64,000 nt of DNA. It comes from JAWKRB01 sp041389885 (GTDB taxonomy: Bacteria > Myxococcota_A > Polyangia > Polyangiales > Ga0077539). The notes below the pieces were generated by a model. It did not search any database. It saw only the letters and a list, made by a program, of their open reading frames with translations, and was not told the origin of the DNA. The stretch lies in assembly GCA_041389885.1 (NCBI GenBank), contig JAWKRB010000008.1, positions 1 through 64,000 on the forward strand, in the 5' to 3' direction. Shown piece by piece: positions 44,648 to 53,762 of this stretch (position 1 is its first letter; each line of letters begins with the position of its first letter). A program made the translations under genes and the position numbers.

Positions 44648-45346
44648 ATGGCGAAGGTTCAGTCGCCCCAGCTCGGGTACAACACGAACGTTCGCCACAA
44701 GGGCAAGCTGTTCCACATTCAGACTGAAGACTCAGGCGTCGCGCGCCCGCACATCATCAGTCACCTCTTCGTCGACGGCGGGCGCATCCTCAAGTCGGTC
44801 AAGACCAGCTACGCCGACTCCCTCGACGAGCCCGACCTCGTCGCCTTCGTGCGCCGCCGGATGCAGGAGCAGCACAAGGCGATGTTCGTCGCGCTCCGCG
44901 ACGGCGAGTACGACGCGATGTTGGAGCCCGCGGCGGTCGAGGCGAGCGGGCCGGTCGCGCATCCGCCGGCGCCTGAGCCGGTCGAGACGATCCCTCCCGC
45001 CGCGTCCGACGCGCCGCCGGTGACGCCGCCGCCTCGCTCCACGCTGCACCCCACCTCGAGCACCCGCGCCACGGGGCGCATCGCGCAGCGCGCCACGGGC
45101 TCGCGTGAGGGCGTGGCGGTGCCGGGCTCGCTGCTGCCGCCGGGGTCCCCCGCGGTCGAGCAGCCCCCCTCGAACCCGCCGGTGTTCAGCAACTCGATGC
45201 GCTACACGGCGCCGCGCATCGTGGCGCCGACCTCGCTCATCCCGCCGCCGGCCAGGGAGCGCGTCGAGGTCACCGCGCGGTTCGTGCGTGAGGCGTCGCT
45301 GAGCGACCTCATCCTCGCGATGCTGGCAGAAGAGCTCGCGCCCTGA
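44648..45346 (+). CDS. myxobacterial conserved protein of unknown function
   Basis: This 232-residue protein starts at ATG 44648. The N-terminal domain (LGYNTNVRHKGKLFHIQTED, then SHLFVDGGRILKSVKTSYAD and RMQEQHKAMFVALRDGEYD) is of a type I associate with Myxococcota proteins; its role is unknown. The rest is a Pro/Thr/Ser-rich linker with a short hydrophobic C-terminal helix (LSDLILAMLAEEL). No signal peptide. It may be a regulatory or docking module. Its 3' end overlaps the histidine kinase gene by 38 bases on the opposite strand. Confidence 0.65.
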   Translation: MAKVQSPQLGYNTNVRHKGKLFHIQTEDSGVARPHIISHLFVDGGRILKSVKTSYADSLDEPDLVAFVRRRMQEQHKAMFVALRDGEYDAMLEPAAVEASGPVAHPPAPEPVETIPPAASDAPPVTPPPRSTLHPTSSTRATGRIAQRATGSREGVAVPGSLLPPGSPAVEQPPSNPPVFSNSMRYTAPRIVAPTSLIPPPARERVEVTARFVREASLSDLILAMLAEELAP

Positions 45347-46208
45347 GCGCCACCCTCGCCTCGATCCCCGCATCCACGTTGGGCGTCAGCGCGACGGCTC
45401 CTGCGTGAAGCGCGGTCACGACCCGCAGGGTCCATAGGCCCAGGGGCCGGCGCCGTCCGCGAGGCTCGTGGTCCAGGCGCGCGAGGCGAGCCCGGCCCTG
45501 GACCGGCCACCCTGCCCCGTCGTCGGTGACCGTGAGCGTGACGAAGCTCCCCTCGGCGCGAATCGCCGCCCGAGCCAGCGTGCCCCCGCGCTTGACCGCC
45601 GCGAGGGCGTTCTCGCCGAGGACCACGAGCGCGCAGCGCAGCGCCGAGTCAGAGACCGGCGCGTCGAGGTCATAGGGCGCGTCGAGGTCGAAGCGCGCGC
45701 CGTGGCGCTGAAACTCTCGGCGCATCCCCTCGGCGATCCGCCAGGCGCCCTCGAGCTCGAAGGCGTCGCCGTCGAGGGGACGCGGCGCCCGCTCCGCGCG
45801 AATCGACTGCATCTCCCCGACGTGGTGCAGCAGCGACGCGACCCCGGCCAGCTCGGGGTCGGGGCCTGGGGCGGCGAGCTCGAGGCTCCCCGCCGCGGCG
45901 GTGAGCGGCGCCTGCAGGTCGTGGGCGAGTCGACGCAGGAGCTCGCCCGCGAGCTCGAGCGACGCGCGCTCCTGCGCGAGCTTCGTCAGGGGATCGAGCG
46001 TGACCCGCCACCCGTCGTCGAAGGTCGCGCGCACCGTTCGCGCGTCGTCGCCGTCGACCAGGGTGGTGAGCAGCAGGGCCCCCGGACGGAGCGACTCCCA
46101 CGACGCGGGGGCCTGCGCGCGCGCCCTGGCCCCGTCGACGGGTCCCAGGGCGGCGGCGAGCGCGCTCGTGAGGGAGTCAGACAGGCTCAACCCCAGAGGA
46201 CGCGCCAC
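45309..46208 (-). CDS. histidine kinase-like protein
   Basis: This 299-residue protein is read from GTG 46208, which overlaps the stop of the giant repeat gene by 22 bases. TTG 46190 (TTGA overlap) is an alternative. A dimerisation helix has the H-box LRRLAHDLQAPLTAAAGSL. The ATPase-like part has the N-box-like LGENALAAVKRGGT and G-box VTDDGAGWP. No sensor or membrane segment and no response regulator are adjacent, so it is either a cytoplasmic, degenerate or orphan kinase. Confidence 0.75.
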   Translation of the reverse strand: MARPLGLSLSDSLTSALAAALGPVDGARARAQAPASWESLRPGALLLTTLVDGDDARTVRATFDDGWRVTLDPLTKLAQERASLELAGELLRRLAHDLQAPLTAAAGSLELAAPGPDPELAGVASLLHHVGEMQSIRAERAPRPLDGDAFELEGAWRIAEGMRREFQRHGARFDLDAPYDLDAPVSDSALRCALVVLGENALAAVKRGGTLARAAIRAEGSFVTLTVTDDGAGWPVQGRARLARLDHEPRGRRRPLGLWTLRVVTALHAGAVALTPNVDAGIEARVALRARALLPASRG

Positions 46209-49200
46209 AGCGCGGCGGGCAGCGCCGAGGCCACGGTCACGCCGTAGCTGCTGCACTGCGTGTTGGGCGCGTTGAGCTGCTGGTACCCGGTGCTGATGGC
46301 GGTGGCCCCGCCGCGAAAGATCCGAACGTAGAAGCTGCCGCTGAACTCGCACCCGGAGTCAGGAAAGCCCACGATCATGTCGTCGCGGCCGTCGCCGTTG
46401 ATGTCGCCCGCGGCGGCGACGTCGGTGCCGTCGGCCCAGCGGGGCAGGCTGATGTTGGTCGGCGAGGTCCCCGCGCCCGTGGAGGAGCCGTAGTAGACGT
46501 GGAGGAGGGAGCCCTGCGCCGACACGGCGACGTCGCCGTAGCCGTCGTTGTTGACGTCTTCGATCCCCGCGACGGCGGCGCCGTTGCTCACGCCAGACTC
46601 GGTGTAGGTGCGCGAGGCGGTCGCGCTGACGCCGCTGGCGATGCCGTGGTGCACGCGGGTGACGTGCAGCGCGTTGAGGCCGACCCGGTACAGCCAGGTC
46701 GCGACGATGACGTCGGAGCGACCGTCGCCGTTCACGTCGCCCGCGGCGTGGATGTCGCGGATGTTCGCGAGGGAGACGTAGGTGACCGCGCTGGTCGCGG
46801 TGCCGAGGTAGGTCGACCAGCCCGTGGTCGAGGTCACCACGATGTCGGACAGGTCATCGTCGTTGAGCGTGCCCACGCCGCGCACGAGGGTGCCGAAGCC
46901 GGGCTGCGTGGACGTGTAGATGCGCGCGGGGGAGGTGCTGATCCCGGTCGCGCCGCCGTGAAAGGCCAGGGCGCGCATGGAGCGGCTGGCGCCGATGACC
47001 ACGTCGCCGTAGCCGTCGCCGTTGGTGTCGCCGGCCCAGGAGCTGCTGTTGCCGAAGCCCGCGCTGGCGCTGTGGGAGAGGGTCGTGCGCGCCGTGCTGA
47101 GCCCGGTCGCGCCGCCGAGGAAGACGTGCGCGAGGGCGGAGTTGGTCTCGGCCACCAGCAGGTCGCCGAAGCCGTCGCCGTTCACGTCGCCCGCGCTCGA
47201 GACCGTGGAGCCGAAGCCGCCGCCGCTGGTCGCCCCGGCGAGGACCAGACTCGCCGTCGAGGGCGGCCCGTTGGTGGTGCCGTAGTACACGTACACGCGG
47301 TCGGTGCCGGGGGCGCCGACGACCACGTCGGCGACGCCGTCGCCGTTGAAGTCGGGGACGGTGTCGCGGGCCGTGGCGCGCGCGGCGGTGCGCGCGCCGA
47401 CGAAGAACTCCCACACCGGCGAGGCGAGGGTGCCCACGCTCGTGCCGACGCGGCCGTAGAGGCGCCAGTAGTAGACGCCCGCCGTGAGCGTGGTGGTGAG
47501 GGTGTACGAGGTGGCGGTGAGGTCCTGCTGCACCAGCACGGTGGCGCAGGCGCGGTCGCGGCACACCTGCAGCCGCGCGCCGTCGACGGGCGCGGCGGCG
47601 GCGGCCCAGCGCAGCGTCGGGCGCTGCGAGGTCACCCGCGAGGTCGACATCGGGAAGAGCGGGCGCGGCGCCAGGATGCGCGCGCACCCCGAGCCGGTGT
47701 CGTAGTAGCCCGCGCTGCAGGTGTACCCGCACACCGAGTTCACGCAGGTCTGCACGCCGCCGCTGACCCTCGGGCACACCCGCCCGCAGGCGCCGCAGTT
47801 CGAGACGTCGGCGGAGAGGTTGCGCTCGCAGCCGTTGGTCGAGCTCTGGTCGCAGTTGCCGAAGCCCGCGTTGCACGCGCCGAGGCCGCACCGCCCGGTG
47901 GTGCACACCGCCGCCGCGTTGGGGTAGGAGCAGACCGTCCCGCAGCCGCCGCAGTTCGTCGTCGACGTGTAGATGTTGGTCTCGCAGCCGTTGGTCGCGT
48001 TGTTGTCGCAGTTGCCGAAGCCCGTCAGGCACGCCGAGATCGCGCAGGCGCCCGACGCGCACACCGGCGTCGCGTTGGGGAGGCTGCAGGCGTTCCCGCA
48101 CGCGCCGCAGTTGGAGACGCTGGTGAGGGTGTTGGTCTCGCAGCCGTTGGTCGCGTTGTTGTCGCAGTTGCCGTAGCCCGCCGCGCAGGTCCCCACGCCG
48201 CACACGCCCGCGGCGCAGGCGCCCGTCGCGTTGGCGGGCGCGCACTGCAGGCCGCACCCCCCGCAGTGGGCGACGCTCGCGCGGATGTCGGTCTCGCAGC
48301 CGTTGGTCGCGTTGCCGTCGCAGTTGCCGTAGCCGGTGTTGCACGCGAAGCCGCACACCGAGCGCGCGCAGGTCGCCGACGCGTTGGCCCGCGGCGGGCA
48401 GGCCGCGCCGCAGCCGCCGCAGTGCGCGGGGTTGGTCGCGGTGTTGACGCACACGTTCGAGCAGTTCGTGAGCGTGCCGCAGTCGCGGGTGCAGACCCCG
48501 CTCGCGCAGAAGAACCCTGTGCCGCAAGCGTTTCCGCACGCGCCGCAGTGGGCGGCGGAGCTGCTCACGTCGGTCTCGCAGCCGTTGGAGGCGTTGCCGT
48601 CGCAGTTGCCGAAGCCCGCGTTGCAGCTCCCCACCGCGCACGCGCCGCCCGAGCACGCCGGCGTCGCGTTGGGCACGGTGCACGCGTTGCCGCAGCCGCC
48701 GCAGTGCGCGGGGGTGGTGCGGGTGTTGGTCTCGCAGCCGTTGGAGGCGTTGCCGTCGCAGTTGCCGAAGCCCGCGTTGCAGCTCCCCACCGTGCACGCG
48801 CCGCCCGCGCAGGCGGGGGTGGCGTTCGCGAGCGAGCACGCGCCGCCGCAGCGCCCGCAGTGCGCGGGGCTGGTGAGCAGGTTCGTCTCGCAGCCGTTGG
48901 CCGGGTTGCCGTCGCAGTCGCCCCAGTTGGTCGCGCAGCTCAGGATGGTGCAGCGGCCCGCGCTGCACCCGGGCACCGCGTTGGCGAGGGAGCACCTCGC
49001 GCCGCACGCGCCGCAGTGGTTCACGTCGCCGCGCGTGTCGGTCTCGCAGCCGTTGGCGGCGTTGCCGTCGCAGTTGCCGAAGCCCGCCCCGCAGGCGATG
49101 CCGCACGCGCCGCCGACGCAGCTGGCGGTGCCGTTGGTCGACGAGCACGCGTTGCCGCAGCGGCCGCAGCTCGCGGTGCTCGTGTTGAGGTTGGTCTCGC

Positions 49201-52200
49201 AGCCGTTGGCGGCGTTGCCGTCGCAGTCGGCGTAGCCCGCGTTGCAGCTCGCGACGGTGCACGCGCCCGCCGCGCACCCCGCGACGCCGTTGGCCACCGA
49301 GCACCCGCGGCCGCAGGCGCCGCAGTGGACCACCGTGGTCCGCGTGTCGGTCTCGCACCCGTTGGTCACGTCGCCGTCGCAGTTGCCGAAGCCCGCCGAG
49401 CAGGTGATGCCGCAGGTGCCCGCGGAGCAGGTGGCCGCGCCGTTCGTGGCGTTGCAGGCGTTGCCGCACGCGCCGCAGTGCGCGGTGGCCGAGCCGAGGT
49501 TCACCTCGCAGCCGTTGGCGGCGTTGCCGTCGCAGTCGCCGAAGCCCGGGTTGCACCGAAAGCCGCACATGCCGCCGCCGCAGGTCGGCGAGGCGTTGGC
49601 GCGCTGGGGGCAGGCGCCTCCGCAGCTCCCGCAATTCGACGCGTCGCTGCGCGTGTCGACGCAGACCCCCGAGCAGTAGGTGAGCCCCGCGGCGCACACC
49701 GAGCCGCAGGCGCCGTTGGAGCACACGGTCCCCGCGGCGCAGGCCCGTCCGCACGCGCCGCAGTGCGAGTTCGACGAGCGCATGTCGACCTCGCAGCCGT
49801 TGGCGGCGTTGCCGTCGCAGTCGCCGAAGCCCGCGTTGCAGCTCCCCACGGTGCACGCGCCCGCGGCGCAGCCGGCGGCGGCGTTCGCCACGGAGCACGC
49901 GCGGCCGCAGGCGCCGCAGCTCGTAGGCGTCGTTCGGAGGTCGGTCTCGCAGCCGTTGGCGGCGTTGTTGTCGCAGTCTCCGAAGCCCGCGTTGCAGCTC
50001 CCCACCGCGCACAGGCCCGCCGCGCAGGCCGCCGTCGCGTTGGCGACGACGCAGGCGCGGCCGCAGGCGCCGCAGTGCGCGGTCGACGTGCCGGTGTTGG
50101 TCTCGCAGCCGTTGGCGGCGTTGCCGTCGCAGTTGCCGTAGCCCGCGTTGCAGCTCCCCACCGCGCAGGCCCCCGAGGCGCACACCGCGGCGCCGTTCGC
50201 CGCGGAGCACGCGCGCCCGCAGGCGCCGCAGTGCGCGGTCGACGTGCCGGTGTTCACCTCGCAGCCGTTGGCGGCGTTGCCGTCGCAGTTGCCGTAGCCC
50301 GTGGAGCAGTTGATGCCGCAGGCGCCCATCGCGCAGGTGGCGGCGCCGTTCGTCGAGGCGCAGGCGTTGCCGCAGGCGCCGCAGTGGCTCGGCGCCGTGC
50401 GCAGGTCGACCTCGCAGCCGTTGGCGGGGTTGCCGTCGCAGTCGCCGTAGCCCGCCGCGCACGCCGCGATGGCGCAGCGCCCCGACCCGCAGCTCGGGAC
50501 GGCGTTGGGCAGGTTGCACGCCCCGCCGCACCGCCCGCAGCTCGAGACCGACGTGTTGGTGTTGGTCTCGCAGCCGTTGGCGGGGTTGCCGTCGCAGTCC
50601 CCGTAGCCCGCGGCGCAGGCGATGGCGCAGACCCCCGCCCGACACGACGGCGTCCCGTTCGCCGACGAGCACGCGCCCCCGCAGCGGCCGCAGTGCGCCG
50701 CGCTGGTGCGGGTGTCGACCTCGCAGCCGTTGGCGGGGTTGCCGTCGCAGTCGGCGAAGCCCGGGGCGCAAGACGCCACGCCGCAGCGCCCGCCCGCGCA
50801 GGTCGCCGTGGCGTTGGCCAGCGCGCAGGCCGCGCCGCAGGCGCCGCAGTTCGCCGCCGCGGTCAGCAGGTCGGTCTCGCAGCCGTTGGCGGGGTCGCCG
50901 TCGCAGTCTCCTCGGGTCGTCGGCGAGCAGACGCGCGTCGACTCGCAGCGACCGGCGTTGCACCGCGCGCCCGCGTTCGGGAAGGAGCAGGCCGTGCCGC
51001 AGGCGCCGCAGTGCAGCGCGTTCGCGCGGGTGTCGGTCTCGCAGCCGTTGGCAGGGTCGCCGTCGCAGTCCCCGTACCCCGCCGCGCAGGTGATGGCGCA
51101 GACGCCCGCGCGGCAGGTCGCCGCGCCGTTCGTCGAGGGGCACGCGTTGCCGCAGCGGCCGCAGCTCGTCGGCGACGCGCGCGTGTCGACCTCGCAGCCG
51201 TTCGACGGGTCGCCGTCGCAGTCCGCGAAGCCCGCGTTGCAGCGCGCGACGCCGCAGCTCCCGGCGACGCAGGCCCCGGTGGCGTTGGCGGGGGCGCAGG
51301 CCGCGCCGCAGGCGCCGCAGTTCGCCGCGTCAGCGCGGGTGTCGGTCTCGCATCCGTTGGCCGCGCTGCGGTCGCAGTCGGCGTAGCCGTCGCCGCACGA
51401 GATCCCGCAGCGGCCCTCCGCGCACACGGCGCCGCCGTTCGACGGGCGCTCGCACTGGTTGCTGCACGCGCCGCAGTGATCCGGGTCGGCGCGGGTATCG
51501 ACCTCGCAGCCGTTGCGGTCATCGAGGTCGCAGTTGGCGAAGCCGGCCTCGCAGACCAGCGCGCAGCGCGACTCGGCGCAGGTCGCCGTCGCGTTGGCGC
51601 CCGTGGGGCACGCCGCGCCGCACGCGCCGCAGTTCGCCGCGCTCGACGAGAGGGTCACCTCGCAGCCGTTGGCGGGGTCGCTGTCGCAGTCCCCCGCGCC
51701 GGGGTCGCACTGCAGGCCGCAGGCGCCCGAGGCGCACACCGCCGTGCTCGACGCGCCCGAGGGGCACACGTTCTCGCAGCGGCCGCAGTGGCGCGGGTCG
51801 GCGGTGCGGTCGGTGCACACGCCCGCGCAGAGGTCGGGCGAGGGCGCGGCGCACACCGCGGCGCAGCGATAGCGGGGCCCCTCCGTGGCCGTGGCCGGGG
51901 CGCAGAGGGGGGTCGGGGGCTGGCAGCGCGCGCCGCAGGCGCCGCAGTTCGTGGGCTGCGAGAGGTCCTCCTCGCAGCCGTTGGCGGGGTCGCCGTCGCA
52001 GTCCGCGAAGGGCGCCTCGCAGGCGATGGCGCACCGACCCGACGCGCAGACGCCGCGGGCGTGGGGCGCCGACGGGCACACGGTGCCGCAGGCGCCGCAG
52101 TGGTCCGCGCTGCTCGCGGTGTCGACCTCGCAGCCGTTGCGGTCGTCTTCGTCGCAGTTGCCCCGGCCCTGCCCGCACACGACCCGGCACACCTGCCCGT

Positions 52201-52564
52201 CGACGCAGGACGCGAAGGGGTTGGTCACCCGGCAGTCGTAGTCGGCCACGCACTGCGGGCGGCACTGCCCGTCGCGGGTGCAGATCTCGTTGGCGCCGCA
52301 CTCCGACGCGTAGCGACACGGCGTCGGAGCGCCCTGGGGAATGCACACGCGCCGCGAGGAGTTCGGGTCGACGTGGCACGAGCCCGGCGCGCAGTCGGCG
52401 TTCGTCATGCACGCCACGCGGCAGTACCCCGACGCGCAGACCAGACCGCCCTCGCAGTCGCTGTCGAAGGTGCACTGCGGCCCGCCCCCGGGCGGCGCGG
52501 TGCACGCCCCCAACACCAGGACCCACGCCAGCAACCAGACTCGAACCAGGCTGTCCCCACGCAT
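46187..52564 (-). CDS. giant Cys-rich repeat lipoprotein with C-terminal FG-GAP beta-propeller
   Basis: This 2125-residue protein starts at ATG 52564 with a lipobox (VLGAC). Residues about 140-1580 hold 26 units with the motif NGCE plus extra related units; period is about 52 residues. Typical parts are GFGNCDGNAANGCE, HCGACGRAC and a CxxGxC turn. A fibronectin-like domain (about 1640-1735) and seven FG-GAP blades (DFNGDGVADVVVGAPG, DVNGDGFGDLLVAET, and others) follow. FG-GAP propellers resemble the integrin alpha head. It is probably a long disulfide-bonded stalk holding a binding head at the surface. A shadow frame on the + strand (46499-52645) is not a gene. Confidence 0.92.
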   Translation of the reverse strand: MRGDSLVRVWLLAWVLVLGACTAPPGGGPQCTFDSDCEGGLVCASGYCRVACMTNADCAPGSCHVDPNSSRRVCIPQGAPTPCRYASECGANEICTRDGQCRPQCVADYDCRVTNPFASCVDGQVCRVVCGQGRGNCDEDDRNGCEVDTASSADHCGACGTVCPSAPHARGVCASGRCAIACEAPFADCDGDPANGCEEDLSQPTNCGACGARCQPPTPLCAPATATEGPRYRCAAVCAAPSPDLCAGVCTDRTADPRHCGRCENVCPSGASSTAVCASGACGLQCDPGAGDCDSDPANGCEVTLSSSAANCGACGAACPTGANATATCAESRCALVCEAGFANCDLDDRNGCEVDTRADPDHCGACSNQCERPSNGGAVCAEGRCGISCGDGYADCDRSAANGCETDTRADAANCGACGAACAPANATGACVAGSCGVARCNAGFADCDGDPSNGCEVDTRASPTSCGRCGNACPSTNGAATCRAGVCAITCAAGYGDCDGDPANGCETDTRANALHCGACGTACSFPNAGARCNAGRCESTRVCSPTTRGDCDGDPANGCETDLLTAAANCGACGAACALANATATCAGGRCGVASCAPGFADCDGNPANGCEVDTRTSAAHCGRCGGACSSANGTPSCRAGVCAIACAAGYGDCDGNPANGCETNTNTSVSSCGRCGGACNLPNAVPSCGSGRCAIAACAAGYGDCDGNPANGCEVDLRTAPSHCGACGNACASTNGAATCAMGACGINCSTGYGNCDGNAANGCEVNTGTSTAHCGACGRACSAANGAAVCASGACAVGSCNAGYGNCDGNAANGCETNTGTSTAHCGACGRACVVANATAACAAGLCAVGSCNAGFGDCDNNAANGCETDLRTTPTSCGACGRACSVANAAAGCAAGACTVGSCNAGFGDCDGNAANGCEVDMRSSNSHCGACGRACAAGTVCSNGACGSVCAAGLTYCSGVCVDTRSDASNCGSCGGACPQRANASPTCGGGMCGFRCNPGFGDCDGNAANGCEVNLGSATAHCGACGNACNATNGAATCSAGTCGITCSAGFGNCDGDVTNGCETDTRTTVVHCGACGRGCSVANGVAGCAAGACTVASCNAGYADCDGNAANGCETNLNTSTASCGRCGNACSSTNGTASCVGGACGIACGAGFGNCDGNAANGCETDTRGDVNHCGACGARCSLANAVPGCSAGRCTILSCATNWGDCDGNPANGCETNLLTSPAHCGRCGGACSLANATPACAGGACTVGSCNAGFGNCDGNASNGCETNTRTTPAHCGGCGNACTVPNATPACSGGACAVGSCNAGFGNCDGNASNGCETDVSSSAAHCGACGNACGTGFFCASGVCTRDCGTLTNCSNVCVNTATNPAHCGGCGAACPPRANASATCARSVCGFACNTGYGNCDGNATNGCETDIRASVAHCGGCGLQCAPANATGACAAGVCGVGTCAAGYGNCDNNATNGCETNTLTSVSNCGACGNACSLPNATPVCASGACAISACLTGFGNCDNNATNGCETNIYTSTTNCGGCGTVCSYPNAAAVCTTGRCGLGACNAGFGNCDQSSTNGCERNLSADVSNCGACGRVCPRVSGGVQTCVNSVCGYTCSAGYYDTGSGCARILAPRPLFPMSTSRVTSQRPTLRWAAAAAPVDGARLQVCRDRACATVLVQQDLTATSYTLTTTLTAGVYYWRLYGRVGTSVGTLASPVWEFFVGARTAARATARDTVPDFNGDGVADVVVGAPGTDRVYVYYGTTNGPPSTASLVLAGATSGGGFGSTVSSAGDVNGDGFGDLLVAETNSALAHVFLGGATGLSTARTTLSHSASAGFGNSSSWAGDTNGDGYGDVVIGASRSMRALAFHGGATGISTSPARIYTSTQPGFGTLVRGVGTLNDDDLSDIVVTSTTGWSTYLGTATSAVTYVSLANIRDIHAAGDVNGDGRSDVIVATWLYRVGLNALHVTRVHHGIASGVSATASRTYTESGVSNGAAVAGIEDVNNDGYGDVAVSAQGSLLHVYYGSSTGAGTSPTNISLPRWADGTDVAAAGDINGDGRDDMIVGFPDSGCEFSGSFYVRIFRGGATAISTGYQQLNAPNTQCSSYGVTVASALPAALWRVLWG
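47690..52180 (-). repeat. tandem array of about 156-bp coding repeats
   Basis: Twenty-six units coding for the NGCE module stand head to tail in the giant lipoprotein gene. Neighbouring central units (about 48.5-50.5 kb) are much more alike in DNA than the outer ones, so the array probably expands and contracts from the middle. There are no spacers, so it is not CRISPR. Confidence 0.88.
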
Positions 52565-52678
52565 GGAGTCCCCCCCTACCGCGAGCGGCCCTCCCGGTCC
52601 ACCCGCCAGGGGTCGCCGCGCGAAAGGTTCGCCGCGGCGGTTTGAAGGGGGATAGAGTGTTCTCTCGTACTGAACACC

Positions 52679-53686
52679 ATGCATGGGTCGGGTCTGCTTC
52701 TCACCGCTGCGTTCCTCTCGTTCAGCGGCGCGGTCTTCGCGCAAGATGCCGCTGTTCCAGAGAACCCCTACGCACGATCTCCTGAAGACGTGGCGCACAC
52801 CAACGCGGCCGCCCCGGGGAGCGCGACGATCCTCACCCAGGCCCCCGACCTGTCGCGGCGGCAGTACGCGGGCGTCTCCGAGGAGGAGATCATCCGCGCG
52901 CTGCGCGAGCGCCGCATCCTCGCGATGCGCGAGGTCGGCAACACCTCGATCAACCTCCGGTGCGACCTCGAGGGTGACATCGACGGCGCGTACAAGCCCT
53001 CCGAGTCGCTGCACCTCGAGCACTTTCGCGGCGAGATCGGGGCGTTTCGCGTGGCGCAGCTCCTGGGGCTCGAGCGCGTCCCGCCCGCGGTGCTGCGGCG
53101 CATCCCGCGCGCAGACTTCCCCGCGGGCTCGCCCCTCGCGAGGCTTCGCTTTCGAGACAACACGTCCTGGGGGGCGATGATCTACTGGGTGCCGGTGCTG
53201 CGCCCGGCGAACATCTTTCGAGGCCCGACCCTCGAGCGGTGGACGCGCATGCTCACCCAGGGCGAGGCCATCCCCGACGAGGAGCGCAACCGCGCGGAGG
53301 ACGTCTCGTCGGTGATCACCTTCGACTTCCTCATCGGCAACTGGGACCGCTGGCACGGCACCAACACGCTGCAGGACCGCGACGGCCGGCTGGTGTTTCG
53401 AGACAACAACGGCGCCTTCTACGAGCCCCTCCGGGGATGGCGGTACGAGACGATCCTCTCGTGGTTTCAGCGGGTGCAGCGCTTCTCGCGCTCGCTCGTG
53501 ACCCGCGCCCGTGGGCTCACCCTCGAGACGCTCCGCACGAGCATCGCCGAAGACAGCCTCGGCGACGCGCCGCTGCTCACCGACGCGCAGCTCCAGGGCG
53601 TGCTGCGCCGACGCGACACGCTGGTGCAGTACGTGGACGCGCTGGTGCAGATCCACGGCGACCGCGAGGTCTACGCCTTTCCGTGA
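52679..53686 (+). CDS. secreted FAM20C-like protein kinase
   Basis: This 335-residue protein starts at ATG 52679 with a signal peptide (MHGSGLLLTAAF...VFAQ). The catalytic core resembles the Golgi casein kinase family: DGAYKPSES (candidate ATP-binding Lys), GAFRVAQLLGLERVPP (helix C region), ITFDFLIGNWDRWHGT with the catalytic Asp, and LVFRDNNGAFY for the metal-binding Asp. In animals FAM20C phosphorylates secreted proteins. Bacterial relatives are little described. It is divergent from the giant repeat lipoprotein across 114 bases, which may be its substrate, but that is inference. HipA-like or CotH-like kinases are the alternatives. Confidence 0.75.
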   Translation: MHGSGLLLTAAFLSFSGAVFAQDAAVPENPYARSPEDVAHTNAAAPGSATILTQAPDLSRRQYAGVSEEEIIRALRERRILAMREVGNTSINLRCDLEGDIDGAYKPSESLHLEHFRGEIGAFRVAQLLGLERVPPAVLRRIPRADFPAGSPLARLRFRDNTSWGAMIYWVPVLRPANIFRGPTLERWTRMLTQGEAIPDEERNRAEDVSSVITFDFLIGNWDRWHGTNTLQDRDGRLVFRDNNGAFYEPLRGWRYETILSWFQRVQRFSRSLVTRARGLTLETLRTSIAEDSLGDAPLLTDAQLQGVLRRRDTLVQYVDALVQIHGDREVYAFP

Positions 53687-53762
53687 CCTCGGCCCCGGCG
53701 CCGGGAACATTCCGATGCCCGCGTCTGGAGTTGAGGTGCTACGGTGCCCGCCGTTGCGGAAC

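Noticed and set aside
47690..52180. CRISPR-like regular repeat array
   Set aside because: The units are in-frame protein repeats of about 52 codons without unique spacers, and no cas gene is present.
46499..52645. Open + strand frame of 2048 codons
   Set aside because: It is antisense to the giant repeat lipoprotein and arises from the very GC-rich repeat. The translation is low-complexity Arg/Ala/Val with no domain.
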